From Harmothoe impar (lineage: Eukaryota > Annelida > Polychaeta > Phyllodocida > Polynoidae), in contig OX381707.1 in NCBI GenBank assembly GCA_947462335.1, positions 67,989,740 through 68,053,739 on the forward strand: a DNA stretch of 64,000 nt. The letters run 5' to 3'. Both the position numbers and the translations under genes were made by a program. Under the pieces are notes generated by a model, which worked only from the letters and a program-made list of their open reading frames with translations, was not told where the DNA came from and did not search any database. Numbering within the stretch: position 1 is the stretch's first letter; each line of letters begins with the position of its first letter. Below, piece after piece: positions 10,445-23,106 of this stretch.

Positions 10445-12060
10445 CTATAATTGATAATAGCAGTTACTTGTGGACAGAGTATTAATCAATGAGTCCCTTA
10501 GAACCATTGCTGATATATTGTCTATACCACTAGATTTGTGGCTTTCGATGTCCTTCACAGGTTTCAGGACCTCTGTATATGTCACAAGTGAGTCCACAGT
10601 TTTAGGGTATGAATTGCAAGTTGGGGTTATTATTGGTGCAACATCTGGTACATTTCCTAATTTGTTTAGGAGATCTATGCCAACATTACAGAAAAACTCG
10701 TTAGTATCCATAGCACTGCCATAGCGGGCCAATGTGTATAGTAAAAAGGGCCCTCTGAAAGCCAAGATTTTGCGTTTGCATTGGAAAAAATACACTCTGG
10801 CAGTGCCCCTCCAGAAAGTACCGGTCACCCGAGATATGATGCTTCATGGTGATTTCATCCTTTTGAGTGCTTCTTTAACCAAGAAGGGTATTTAATTCCC
10901 TCCAGAACTTAGTAGGGGTTGTGACTAGGGTATCTAGATTATTGGACATAAAGTTGTCCTGAGCAATTTCAGAGCTAATGTTTATATCATCACGGAGGTC
11001 ATGGCCTTGCTTGAGTAAATTTGGGTTATTTTTACCTTCCCAACAATAATGATGTATAATTTCATTATGTCGGTAAATTAACTCTAATATATAATTATTC
11101 ATCCACTTTTTACCATAGTCCTTTAAATTCATGTCCTTTATCTATAGGTCAGTGTAGATTAAGGAATATAGCAATGTGATCCAGCATGATGTCCCACTTG
11201 GTGTCAATGCTTGTAGTAGCATGAAAAGCAGACCAGTCTCTTTCTAAGAGATAATCTTCTAAGTTATCCCAGTCATGTTTCCTATAAGACCTACCAGTGA
11301 CAATAATATTTATTGGTTTCATTTTGGCACGTTTCCTAACACCATAGACAGGCATATATGATCAGATACATAACAACGCAGTGAACCACTGTACATGACT
11401 ATATCACAGCTTGTGGCCATGGGGTCTATACAATAACCCCCTATACCATTAGGGTTAGGGCGGGTAATAGAGCTGATTTTATCTGTCAAATGTAGGTCAC
11501 CAATCATTTTTAAATATTTCTTAGTTTAAGGATATTCAGGATCAAATAGATGTTCAAATCACCAAATAGCCACAGCTCAAGTCTTCTGACAGAACTCAAG
11601 TAATGTGTCAAAGCATCTGACATAACTACTGTCTGGGGTTCTGTAGGTTAGGCCAATGGACATCAATCTGTGCTTCCCTTCTGTATAGTTCATAAATACT
11701 AATTCTAGGTCAGGGTTAGAGACAGATAATTCATTTATGATGGAACAATATGGAGCAATTCTGTTATGTACATAGACGAGTAACCCCCTCCCATCTTGTC
11801 TACTAATCTGTTAAGACTCAAGATGTGGTATCCTTTTATTAGTACCTTATTCTTAGGGTATGGCGCCACCAGCCAACATTCACTCACACAAAATAAATAT
11901 CAAACATAGGTACTAGGTCCGAGATAGCCTCAAATTTCTTTTGAACCACCATGCTACGGATGTTATAATGACTTATCTTTATGCCTTTCATAGCTCTAAA
12001 GGTATCTAGGCTGGTTGCAGCAATATGAGAGGGTCATGTGGGTGGACAGGTGTTGGTATC
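10445..12060 (-). pseudogene. Non-LTR retrotransposon remnant (endonuclease + start of RT)
   Basis: Reading the minus strand from about 12000 downwards, broken frames give the order expected of a LINE ORF2. First comes the endonuclease start KISHYNIRSMVVQKKFEAI (about 11970). Next are decayed middle parts with a GGG-rich turn, then the endonuclease C-terminal segment with ITRPNPNG, IDPMATSCD and YVSDHICL (11319-11507). The linker region (KKWMNNYILELIYRHNEI, 11090-11132) follows, and finally the RT entry motif HKSSGIDNISAMVLRDSL (about 10470-10530). Many frameshifts and stops separate these pieces and the catalytic RT domain is missing. The order and motifs fit the CR1/L2/Jockey-like group; the exact clade is not resolvable here. 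Confidence 0.85.
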
Positions 12061-13515
12061 ATGATCATCTAATGAAAATGATGCTCAAAAGAACAACTCA
12101 TTCTGATTAGGTATAAGGTCAGACAATGGTCTGAGAGGTGCGGGGTCTCAGGGAGAGACAAGTACATGGTCATATAACTTGTGTAAATGACAGCACGTAT
12201 GGGGCCTGCTAGGTACTTTTGACCAGCAGCACCCCAGGGTGCATAGGTTAGTATGATGTTAAGTTGATAGTTCAAAGTTGTATCCAGTCTGTATGTCTTC
12301 ACGCTTGGCATTTGTATAATGAGTTTGATGATGGGCTCTGGGCCAATGGATTTGTAACTCTGGTGCAGAGAAGGCTTATACTAATTGGTGCATATATATT
12401 AACATATATGTGACCAGGCTAGGAAGAAGACCTATCTGGGGAGGAAATAGCATTTAAAGTTGGTGTCATACCCTTTAAAGTGATATATCACGAGTAAAGA
12501 AATTCCTGGTAGTTTTGTGGGAATCGCTTTTCAAAGATTAGTTTATATCTCTAACAGGAAAGCTCTAAAAGCATTGCATCCCATGATAATTAGTGTTAAT
12601 TATGAGAAATCATGTTATTGATGAATAACGAAATAGAATGGGATTCAAGTCTGTTTTCGGTTCTGAGTAGCTGATGGTATTTCTAAGAAATGGGTGATAA
12701 TTATCTCCCATTTTTGGTATTGGAATAGTTTCCCTGGCAACCAGAAAGTGTCTTATGTGCTAATTTTCTGTAAAACCTTTCTTTTTGCTTTCCAAATATG
12801 GAATGTGAGCAGTAAAGATGGAATAATTCTAATAAGTCTATTGTATTCTACACGAAAAATTATCCTAAAGCACTTTCACTTGAATTATGCACTCTTTAGC
12901 CATTTTCTTGCCTCCTGGTGGCCAAAGCCAGTACTAAAATTCCCCCACGGATGGGTCTTTTAGCTAGTTGGGTCACATATAGCACCAAGGTGTGTGGTTA
13001 ACAATGCTAGCCATTGTTATGTTAAGGTCTTAGGTTACTTGCATATATAATCATCAGCCTCGAGCAGACAGGTATTCAATCTCTCCTATAAGCTAATCAA
13101 CATTGATGATTAGGGCATGTCCCTCATTAATGCTATAACTAGTGCTACACTGAGCTAAAGTGAACTAAGATTACTAATCTAAAGGATCTTTAGCCAAGTA
13201 ATCTTATTATCTTACATGTTAGCAGATGTGAATACTCATACATACTGTCCACACCATGCCAATGCACCTACCTACTGCTGTTTAGATCACAAGTGACAAG
13301 CATGGACCTACATGAATCAGGAATCTAGTAATACTGAAGGGATTGTAGTTTAGTTTCATGGCACGCCTTAAACGCAGTAATATACAAATTCTGAACAAAT
13401 AACTGGGGTGGAAACTTTATAGACCTCCATCCACTGAGCCTGTGAAGAGGGTACCTTGCCTACACATGAGCGCAGTGTAATGAAAGCAACTTTACTGCTG
13501 ACCGCTAACACTAGC
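12061..13515. other. No gene seen
   Basis: The first 250 bp may be further decayed LINE 5' sequence (minus-strand frame at 12069-12311 without identifiable motif). The rest is AT-rich DNA with no recognised gene or repeat. Confidence 0.4.
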
Positions 13516-13800
13516 GGGAGTGATCATTTTTAACATTTTGGGGGAGGGGGACTCAAGGGATCGACTTTTTTTTTACCCCCTACCTAAGAATCAAAAATCG
13601 TGCACGTTCGTGTACCTTTATTGCATAATAACGCCTGGTATCTTTTGCTGAAAACGGGTAAAATTCTTTTGACCCTCCCCCTAAGAGGACGTGATTTTTC
13701 TTTAGCTCCCAGTCAGGGGGTCCCATTTTTTACCCCCCCCCCCCTCCGAACCACTGCCACCCCCTCGCCCATCTTTGTTGTTGAAAAATGAGCTCTCACC
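13516..13800. mobile_element. Degraded Harbinger-like MITE
   Basis: Begins GGGAGTGATCATTTTTAAC like the intact copies at 35138 and 43798. It continues with G-rich then C-rich strings (TTTTTACCCCC) and ends with GTTGTTGAAAAATGAGCTCTCAC, a decayed inverted end. Terminal TTA duplications are no longer clear. Confidence 0.6.
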
Positions 13801-14257
13801 TAAAATCAAATCCATGTGGGAGTGAAATGGGAAAGGTAGGAACAGGTGTCCTAATTAAGGGGCCAGTCAGAAGTAAAGGGCCCCCAAATAAATAACCCAT
13901 TTCATGCAAAAGACTCTGCAAAGTATCCCGAAATTACAAACCAATGCCAGAGGTGAGGTTGACAGGAGATGTTCGTCAGCCAGGGGCAGGGGGAGGGGGG
14001 TGGGGTGGTATCCGGGATAAGATGTCCCGAAGCTAATACTTTTACAAATGTTAGACAAGTTGATTGGAATAATTTCTGGATCATCTCCATGACAGAAATA
14101 GCCTAGGTGCTGCCTGTGTTAATCACTGACATTGACAGGTATTGTAAGGTCAGTCTAGGCTAATCAGGAGAAACTGTTTAGAAGATGGAGGGCTGTATTT
14201 ACTTTGATGAAGGATGCATCCATTGGACACACCTTGTAGGCAAACGGATTATAGATG

Positions 14258-14509
14258 CACAGAGAAAAGAAACAGCGTCAAAAGGGAGTCCAGGCTGCCT
14301 CCAGAATGACTCCCCTCTTTAGGGGATCCCAGGTCCTTATGTGACTCCCTTAGGTGAGTCAGGGAACTATGTGACTCCCCCCAGATGACTCCCTTGGGTG
14401 GGCCAAGGAGTCATCTAGGGGAGTCACATGCAGCCTGGGCTCCCCTAAAGAGGGGAGTCATTCTGGTGGCAACCTGGACTCCCTTTTGACGCTGTTTCTT
14501 CTTTCTGTG
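14258..14509. mobile_element. 252-bp foldback element
   Basis: Arms of at least 70 bp begin CACAGA and include GAAACAGCGTCAAAAGGGAG and AATGACTCCCCTCTTTAGGG. The centre repeats the GTGACTCCC/GGGAGTCAC motif in both orientations. ATG lies directly outside both ends and may be a 3-bp target duplication. No coding sequence. Confidence 0.85.
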
Positions 14510-15310
14510 ATGAATATGTATACCTCACAATTGGTCTCATAAATGGCACAGAATACAAATTAAATTTGCGAAATACAATAACACATGGAGGTTTTTTGAT
14601 AAGACGACTGACTTGGCAAACAACTTCTTCAGGCGAAACCCTCGATGATCCGTGCAAAGGAAACTTATATAAGTCTATCCACATTGTAGCAATGGGAAGG
14701 CTTCCTACGTGTTTGCCATTATCAGCTGTGAAAATGGACCAAAGGATAACTGCGTCTGCCCACTCTTACTAGGGAGGACAGCCAGGGACCGCTTTCACGG
14801 TCCTGCATGTGTCACAGTGCTAAACAGGCCAAGTAGATTCATTGATTTCTCAGCCAAAAAATATGTTACAATTATCAATGGCATGTCAGAAGAATGAGGG
14901 TGAATGTGTCTCCATGTATTGTGTTATTTTGTAGTTTTTCAGGCTATAGATAATGAGAATTCAATTGGTACATTTAATGCAACTGCTGTGTCAGCAGGTG
15001 AATTGGAACCACATTTCAAGGACGGTTACTGGTTGTAGCTATACAAAAAGCTCAGAGAGGTCTCAATCTTGGCAAAGATGGCACCCAGTCAAAGACGTTC
15101 ACCTTGGCCTGATTTGGTGGGACACAGCTATTACTCATCCCATGCTGCATCCATATACGGTACTGATAAAAAGACTTAGTGCATTGAGGCACTATGCTGC
15201 TGTTAAATGGTTAAAATATGGAATAGGTTTACATATGTATGATAGCCGAGAGCCATGGTCATGTGGTTCAAATTTGATAGAGGCTAATTACACAGGATAT
15301 CATTTGTGAC
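14510..15310 (+). other. Unassigned stretch with possible decayed coding sequence
   Basis: Plus-strand frames run open in relay. One spans 14510-14772 (YLTIGLINGTEYKLN near its start). An overlapping second frame follows (14709-14897, FAIISCENGPKDNC, with four cysteines). A third, from a plausible acceptor TTTTTCAG at about 14942, reads AIDNENSIGTFNATAVSAGE and stops after about 32 residues. I recognise no family. Either it is an old frameshifted pseudogene or a transposon fragment, or the pattern is chance. Confidence 0.3.
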
Positions 15311-16235
15311 TGCTAAGTGGACTCCTTTCATGCTGGGACTATCGACCTTACGACTAAAAGCCCATTAACTTTGAGTAGTAGTATTTTTACTTCAGGTCCA
15401 TATCAAGTATAGACAATAGAAAACAAACTCTCATCGCTACTATCCGATCATGTCCACCTGGCTATTGATATGTGTATAACCATAATATAGAATTCACTAT
15501 TAATGTATGTGTCTGTCTATCGTATATTGGCTAATAGCCATTCACCTACATATCTACTGATTCAGTCAACTAACAATATCTACCAGAAGGTCATTGAAGC
15601 TTAAATTCCCAGGCCTACATGTATAGATCTAGGCACATGATAATATTGCTTAGTATAAATAAACCCAAAGTCTTCACAATGCACACTAGGTTCATACTTT
15701 GGACCAATCATAGCTTGCCTAAGTTACATATAACAGTAAACCCAGTCCCTACTGCTCTACCACCAAGAGGGTGGTTGGGGGTTTAAGTTTGACCAACTAC
15801 ATCTATTTCTGCCATGTTTTTACTACCATGTGCATGGATGTATCTATCCATTTAGGCCCTTCAGCCTGTACATATATATATATATACTAAAATATATTAA
15901 TAAATGAATATAACAAATGAATAAGAAACTACGAATTATATTGAAAAATTAAGCCTGCTTTATGTGCATTATAGTAGCTTTAACTAAGGTGACCTTGGCA
16001 ATGTCCCCCACCATTGGCTGACAAGGTCGACTTACCGGAGTAGACAGTAAACACCCCCCTTCCACCCCACCATCCTCACACGCGGTCCCAACAAACAACT
16101 TGCCCGCTTTTCCTATCCCTCTAGACAGATAATATCTGTGGTCTCCCTGCTCCCAACGTCCTGCATCAAACACAGCACAGTATGGCAAATCTATCAGGAC
16201 AGCTATCAGTTTATATGGAGGCCTCACTAGGGTGT
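15311..16235. other. No gene seen
   Basis: AT-rich sequence without recognisable genes. A short TA run occurs near 15870. Confidence 0.4.
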
Positions 16236-16238
16236 GTA

Positions 16239-16303
<65 letters not shown>

Positions 16304-16322
16304 GACACACACACACACACAC
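16236..16322. repeat. (TA)n-(CA)n microsatellite
   Basis: A (TA)n run passes through TGTATGTGACACAC into (CA)n. The identical junction sequence is found at 34143-34160, next to the other copy of the 36-bp minisatellite. Confidence 0.95.
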
Positions 16323-16716
16323 CTATACCTGTCTACACTATACAACTGCGGACCAGGGTGGTTTACAGTCTAACTGGGGACATGCTTGAAATGGCATCTA
16401 GACATGCATAGATGCATTGAGGTACATCAGTATCGATTATAAAAGTCCCTCATAAGTTGTAATTCTGTCCTAATATGTTTTTTCAGGAAAAAGCTGAAAA
16501 AATATTTATCCATACAAACTGAGGACACACAGGTGTATAGTTTGGGTTGTCTGATATTATACAATTGGGGACTCCAACTTTATTATCAGCTGGTTGTCTA
16601 ATATAAGTCCAGAAAGAGAATTTTATGTTTTTAAATTGATTCTTCCTGAGTTCCATATTGAAATATATAGTCACTGCATGATTTCTTATGACACACAATC
16701 TTTGAATATGATAAAG

Positions 16717-17676
16717 ATACTATCTAACCGAGGACACACCCATACAATACTGGTACTATCTAACTGAGGACACACCCATACTATACTGGTACTATCTAAC
16801 TGGGGACACACCCCTCCCTATACTGGTACTATCTAACTGAAGACGCACCCATACAATACTGGTACTATCTAATCAAGGACAGACCCATACAATACTGGTA
16901 CTATCTAACTGAGGACACACCCATACTATACTGGTACTATCTAACCGAGGACACACCCCTCACTATATTGGTACTATCTAACCGAGGACACACCCATACT
17001 TTACTGGTACTATCTAACTGAGGACACACCCTCCCTATACTGGTACTAACTAACTGAGGACACACCCTCCCTATACTGGTACTATCTAACTGAGGACACA
17101 CCCATACTATACTGGTACTATCTAACAGAGGACACACCCATACTATACTGGTACTATCTAACAGAGGACACACCCTCCCTATACTGGTACTATCTAACTG
17201 AGGACACACCCTCCCTATACTGGTACTATCTAACTGAGGACACACCCTCCCTATACTGGTACTATCTAACTGAGGACACACCCATACTATACTGGTACTA
17301 TCTAACAGAGGACACACCCATACTATACTGGTACTATCTAACAGAGGACACACCCATACTATACTGGTACTATCTAACAGAGGACACACCCATACTATAC
17401 TGGTACTATCTAACTGAGGACACACCCATACTATACTGGTACTATCTAACAGAGGACACACCCATACTATACTGGTACTATCTAACTGAGGACACACCCT
17501 CCCTATACTGGTACTATCTAACTGAGGACACACCCTCCCTATACTGGTACTATCTAACTGAGGACACACCCATACTATACTGGTACTATCTAACTGAGGA
17601 CACACCCTCCCTATACTGGTACTATCTGACTGAGGACACACCCCTCAATATACCGATACTTTCTAATTGAGGACAC
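16717..17676. repeat. 36-bp minisatellite array (first locus)
   Basis: About 26 units with the core ACTATCTAACTGAGGACACA followed by CCCATACTATACTGGT or CCCTCCCTATACTGGT. The two variants are interspersed in runs. The 36-bp unit is 12 codons long and stop-free on the minus strand, giving a 234-codon repetitive open frame that I do not regard as a gene. The isolated motif AACTGAGGACA also occurs just upstream (about 16508). Confidence 0.98.
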
Positions 17677-18507
17677 TATCACAGTCTACCAGGTAGAGGA
17701 TTCTTTTTTTTAGAATAAGGTTTAGCTTTATTGTCCCGAAAAAGAAACCCTTTGGAATTACAATCATGACTTACATGTGATTTCCTGTAGTTTGTGACTA
17801 TAATAGTCATCATTTTTATTGTAAGTAGAGGGGGACAGACACCCCTCATGATAAATCTTTTTAAGAATAAGCCTAGTCTTCGTTGTATTACTACAATGAG
17901 GGGAGGGGCTGTCAAAGAATAAGCCATTTTTTCTCCCAATTAAGGGGCAATCAAAGTCCAATCACACTCCACTCATACTTTTGTCTGAGGTGAGATAAAC
18001 AATTGTCTTGGGTTAGGAGGAGACAAAGATAAGGCTTATTCCCTCAAAAAGTGTCATGCCCAAAATTTTAGATAACATATCTCCCCATTAAAGAACAACT
18101 AAACTTCATGCATTTTCCTCGATGGTCATGATAAGAAAACATACTTAGTATAGTTGTATAGGTGTATAACAGTTAGGTTATATTTTGTGATGTTCATACT
18201 AAAATTATGGAAGCAAATGCAAAAATAGTTTCACCAATATTGATTTTATAAGCATACACTTATAGACATATCATATATGGAGATACCAGATGAAACCCCT
18301 ATATAATAAATATTCTGAAGCGAATTGTCATAAAAAGACTGGTTATATGTTAAAATGCTCCTATCTTTAGTCAATCTAAATTGACCATTGTGATCACACA
18401 TTCACAACATAAATTATAATAGCAACACAATTTAATTTACCCTTAATACAATATACAATCCCAGTTAATTATTGACTAAGTCTAAAGGTACCGCTGGTCA
18501 ATTAGGC
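17677..18507. other. No gene seen
   Basis: AT-rich DNA. Short minus-strand frames at 17679-17961 have no recognisable features. Confidence 0.4.
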
Positions 18508-18511
18508 CTAA

Positions 18512-18749
18512 CCTTTAAGAACAACATAATGTTTTGATACATCATGCCCTTGGTCGTCATGATGTATGAATGCAGCCTTGGTGAGTAACTCGCCAGGGTT
18601 GAATTCAAGCATCATGCTGACCCTATGTGGTTGAGACACTCCTGAAGGGTCGGTATGATGCACCAATGCAGCACTGGTTACTCGCCGGGGCTGCATTGGT
18701 GCATCGGGACGACGAATGTCAAATTTTTGCAACATCCGCCCTAAAAGGG
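18512..18749. mobile_element. TTAA-type MITE (piggyBac-like), copy A
   Basis: Ends CCTTTAAG and CTAAAAGGG, with TTAA at 18750-18753 on the right and a mutated CTAA on the left. The interior is rich in nested GCATCATG/CATGATGC and GCATTGGTGCAT palindromes. It belongs to the same family as 50882-51092 and 61792-62022. Confidence 0.75.
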
Positions 18750-18769
18750 TTAATATCTACCTTTTTTAG

Positions 18770-20060
18770 TCTAAATGCAGTTTAGGGGAGGGGGGCGCAA
18801 AACATATATCTTACCCACCCCCGGTCGCCCCAGCAGTAACCACACGGCTGGTGGGTGCAGATGATTACTCGTACATGTATAGTATGAGTGGTCTCCATGG
18901 CATTTAGTAGATACCCAGCACACTATATACTTTTAGTATACTAATATAGAGAGTGCCCCCACCCTTAATTGGTGCCAGCTGTTGTCATCACGCCGTCCGT
19001 GGCCGCATGGTGAATACCCTTAAACTGCCCACAGGTACATCAATGACTGGAGGGATGTACCCAATCTGCTGTCTTGCCCGTGCCATTTTTACCCATGTAT
19101 AGTCACAATAGTTCTTTTTTCCTAAAAATTATTAGAGAAAATTTCGATCATAATTCCATAACCATTTTTTGCACCACACTGACCCAGGCGGCAGATACAT
19201 CTCTTATGCATTCCACATTTAAAACCTACTGGTAGTATGGCTTGGTATTTTCTCCAAGATAATGGAAAAGTGATGCATGGAGAAAATGTCCGTGTTTTCA
19301 CACAAAAGGGCATTTTTTTGTGTGTAAAGGGTCTGTGGAAATGGAGAGTTTTTGCATATTGCAGGGGCTGGGGCCTAAATATGGCGTTTGCTAAGGTATT
19401 TTCAGATTTCCTGTGGCATTTTGCTAACACATCTCTAATATCTATTTTTTTAATTATGATGAGCAACTCAGCTCCAATGCTATAGGTATATGTCGGGCAC
19501 AGGCCTCCCATCATCAATGCGACAGGAGTGGGTTTATGGGGGTGGTCAGCCCCAGGAATGCCCCCCTGTGGTGAGGGCGGGAGGCCGTGATTACATACAC
19601 TACTATAACGGCTCCGCGAAACCACGTGACCAGATTCTGTACGGGGGCCGCCATTGGAGCATTGGTTTGTGGCAGAAAACGCTGGCCTCTGGTGATAGAC
19701 AATAAACACCTGTCTCACCCCAGGTCTTACTATACATAGGCCGGGCTGGGTAAAGCATCAAGATACCCACCCCGCCACCCTCTCCAACTCAACAAACACA
19801 CACCGACCCCTCTCCCATCTCACCCACGGCATGTGGGGCATCAGAGGCGGACTAGAGGAGGCCTGATTCCCCTCCTGTCCCACACCTCCCTCCCCTGAAG
19901 AAAATATCCTAAACTTTTGCTAAAATCGATATCTTAGGTTCTACTGATGGGAATTTATTGATTCAGACAGCATTATATCGACAAGGATTACCCCCTTTAT
20001 TGTATATGCCTTCCGACTACCTGTTCAAAAGATGATACTTCAAGTCCCATCCCAGTCATC
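18770..20060. repeat. Composite dispersed repeat, copy 1
   Basis: Blocks here recur elsewhere. AGTGCCCCCACCCTTAATTG (about 18953) recurs at 25833. GAGCAACTCAGC plus the GGGCACAGGCC segment (19460-19510) recurs inverted at 23520-23570 and 26605-26655. The segment around CAGAGGCGGAC to ATTACCCCCTTTATT (19848-20003) recurs inverted at 25605-25775. GCATATTGCAGGGGC (19357) recurs at 27667. It is non-coding and mosaic; I cannot assign it to a transposon class. Confidence 0.7.
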
Positions 20061-20213
20061 TTGCATGTTAAATTATAATGGAAATAATGCCAGAAACCTG
20101 TTCTCTGTCCCTGATTTACCCTAATTAATCATTTTCTAAACGTGTGTATGTATTCTATTATTCTAGATATGTATTTAAAGATACGCAAGAAAATATGCTG
20201 TTTATTCCTCTGT

Positions 20214-20233
20214 GGGGGGGGGGGGGGGGGGGG
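20214..20233. repeat. Poly(G) run of about 20
   Basis: Uninterrupted G homopolymer. The exact length is uncertain in any sequencing assembly. Confidence 0.8.
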
Positions 20234-20434
20234 TCTCTGTGTCCAATGTCTATCCACATGTCTGCCCTCTGTCCATCCTATGGTCACCTGTCATCGTATA
20301 GTCATAAGCATTTACCAGATTGAGCAGCATCACGGGACTCTATGAGCAACAAGCTCAAGACTGCCTAGCTATTTGTGTCGTGGTCATTACCTATATAATA
20401 ATTTATGTACTGGGAAAAGGGACCTTAGTGCCCC

Positions 20435-20508
20435 CTGCACTAGGAGCCTCCAGTGCAGTGCTGGGTCATATCACACTCAGCCTTCGGCATCGTGTGATAT
20501 GACCCAGC
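20435..20508. repeat. Two adjacent hairpins
   Basis: The first is CTGCACT with AGTGCAG around AGGAGCCTCC. The second, at 20460-20508, has arms GCTGGGTCATATCACAC with its complement around AGCCTTCGGC. The element is compact and palindromic like those at 3656 and 48980. Confidence 0.8.
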
Positions 20509-20730
20509 TTCAACTCGTGAAGTATGACGTGCATATACGTCAATGGCATGGAGTTTTGTCTATATACCCCACAGTCAGAGAAGAATCCCCTGAGCTCCAG
20601 CAGGCATCCTTTTATTAACTTCATGACATTTTCCTAAATCCTAGCAGTAATCTTGGGAAAATGGCATTTTTCACAAATCCAGTGTTATTGGGAGGAAGTA
20701 AATCAGTACCCTTATTCCGCTGTTATTAGT

Positions 20731-20855
20731 AAGTGTAGCTGCACAGTATTTACAGTACATGTATACTATACAGTAATTGTGGTCATGGGCAGAAGAATAC
20801 ACTGCTAGTTTACAGTATAAAATGACACATTTTTGGTTTCACTATTTACAGTGTA
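20731..20855. mobile_element. Small MITE, copy 1
   Basis: Shares the order CATGGGCAG, ATACTG, GTTTACAGTATAAA, TTTCACTATTTACAGTG with 52064-52148 in intron 2 of the PAN gene. The ACAGT-rich ends are in inverted orientation. Confidence 0.65.
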
Positions 20856-21106
20856 GTTCACAAGTTGGCCAAGACACTGAAGAGTGAACCAACCCGGAAT
20901 CACACCCTGTCATTACTTACATATTGATTTCTGGAATCAACAACCGTTTTAATGAATATTTGCTTAAAGGTCTGGGCTTAATCTAGGTTTAGGTCGCTAA
21001 CAGGGTTGAAGTAAAACACGGATCATGTATGTATTATATGAAATCTACAGTATGCGGTCGCTGTCTTATACATTACCTACATACTAGCTTCATAGGGCAA
21101 AACCTA

Positions 21107-21520
21107 GATAGCGACTCCACTGTTAGCGACATAAAACTAGACTATATATATAGAGTAAGATATGTCAAACTTATAACATTCAAAGGGGACTTTACCCCCA
21201 GGGAAATATTCCCTCTCATGCCTCTTAGTTTGATTTATAATATGCATAGTCTACCTATATATATACTCTAGTTTTAAGTCACTAACAGTGGAGTCGCTAA
21301 TGAACATAGTAATATAAAAATACATAGTAATAGTATTAATAGCGACTCCACTGTTAGCAACCTAAAACTAGAGTATGTAGAGGAAAAGGTACCGCTATCT
21401 AACACAATCCTTACACACTAGCTACATAGGGAATAGTCTAGCTACATAGGGAATAGCCTAGATAGCGACTCCACTGTTAGCGACCTAAAACTAGAGTATA
21501 TAAAGGAAAATGCCTTTGTA
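21107..21520. repeat. Four copies of a GCGACTCCACTGTTAGCGAC module
   Basis: Modules start at 21111 (+), 21261-21299 (-), 21340 (+) and 21464 (+), each followed or preceded by CTAAAACTAGAGTATA. The first two face each other and form a foldback of about 190 bp. The last is preceded by two direct copies of CTAGCTACATAGGGAATAG. A weak fifth piece lies near 20985. Non-coding. Confidence 0.85.
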
Positions 21521-21617
21521 ACCGGGTAGACCTACATAGACTTTACACAGCTTAGTCTGCAGAGCCTGGTAGCCTATTATCAACCCAAAGCTTGAGATTT
21601 CAAATCCCTGTTAAGCT

Positions 21618-22832
21618 TAGGGTAGATTCACCCAAAGACGGACACACACCTTAAGTCGGACACTTTTGACCACTGATTTCATTATAGAATCTATCAAAGT
21701 AGATGGAAACCTTGCTTTGGAATAGAAGTCTATATATTTACCTTGCATTTCATGAAGACAGTAGGCTACATATTTAGTGCAGATATTTAGATGATTGCCA
21801 GTGTGGTGAAGTTAGGCTAAATTTGGTTATTTTTGTACTAGACTTATGGAAGGAAACGGAAAGAAAAGTTTTACAAATTCCTCTATTGTGAGCATGTGCC
21901 TTTGTAAATTTTAGATGAAACCCCCACATTTTGTGAAACAAATAGTGACAAATAGAAGAGTCAAATGCTGGAAGTCTTCTATCTATAGCCACTTGAAATT
22001 GACCATGTGATTTCACCTAGAGTCGGACACCAACTTCACCATAAGTCGGACACTAATTCCTTATCGTTACCCTGTGTATTTATAAAAATCTAGGCTAAAT
22101 TCTTTCATACATTTGATAGAAATAGGATATGGAACATGAAGGGTCATCTTATGATGCATGGAAATGTAAAGGACATGATATTCAACTGACGTGACGAATT
22201 CACTCATGCATACATAGTGAGTTGTCCTGATCTATAATATCAATACGTTTTATGTCTATCATTATAAAACAATGATGTTAATTTTGCCAGAATAGGGACT
22301 TTATAATGTCCGTGATATTCACATTAATGTTTTATACACCGTTTCCCACAGAAGTATTGATCAATCAGCATTTCAAATACTCATCTCGGACCAATACAAT
22401 GTGATTCACCATAGCTATTAATAAATACTCCTGCGAACGTTTTATACATGCCCAACCTTGAATAAATGTGATTGGGGTCAAACCCAATAACCATATGGGC
22501 TTTCCTCTCATCTGGAAATGATGATTTCTTTCCTATTTCTTTCACAAGGCAGGAGAAAATGAAGGTGTCTGACTTTGGGTGATTATTTTAATCAGCTGTC
22601 CGATTACAGGTGAAATCCATGCATTTGGATTCCCACTATCCTATTAATAATTTCTCATAGATAATTTCTTCAAAAGGGGACAATTGTTAACATCCCATAC
22701 AGATGAGATTCCCCGCTTTCCATAGGTCTCTTTAGGTGAGTAATGGGCAATATAGAACAATGTTTATTCCAAAATGAAAAAGGTTCATATTGGCACTGCA
22801 AACGAACTTCCAAAAGTGGTGAATCTACCCTA
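21618..22832. mobile_element. 1.2-kb TA-flanked TIR element
   Basis: The ends are GGGTAGATTCACC and GGTGAATCTACCC with TA immediately outside both. The interior has repeated AGTCGGACACT-like motifs near both ends (about 21640, 22021, 22038, 22567). No transposase reading frame is visible, so it would be non-autonomous. TA duplication fits the Tc1/mariner-like group but is not specific. Partial relatives lie at 30886-31140 and 38066-39086. Confidence 0.8.
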
Positions 22833-22983
22833 TGCATTATACAAATATTTCAACAATGTTTCATAAAAATGTAGAACAGTTATATATTATTTCGAAATGG
22901 AGTATATAAATAGGGTATGTTAAGCAAGACACTTATTTAAAGGTTCCCATCCATAGGAAAAGGATTATAGTGGCAGTATACAA

Positions 22984-23106
<123 letters not shown>

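Noticed and set aside
16937..17641. 234-codon open frame on the minus strand
   Set aside because: It is the stop-free reading of the 36-bp (12-codon) minisatellite; no start context, domain or non-repeat sequence.
16717..17676. CRISPR-like array (regular 36-bp period)
   Set aside because: The whole unit repeats with no unique spacers, and the DNA is eukaryotic. It is a minisatellite.
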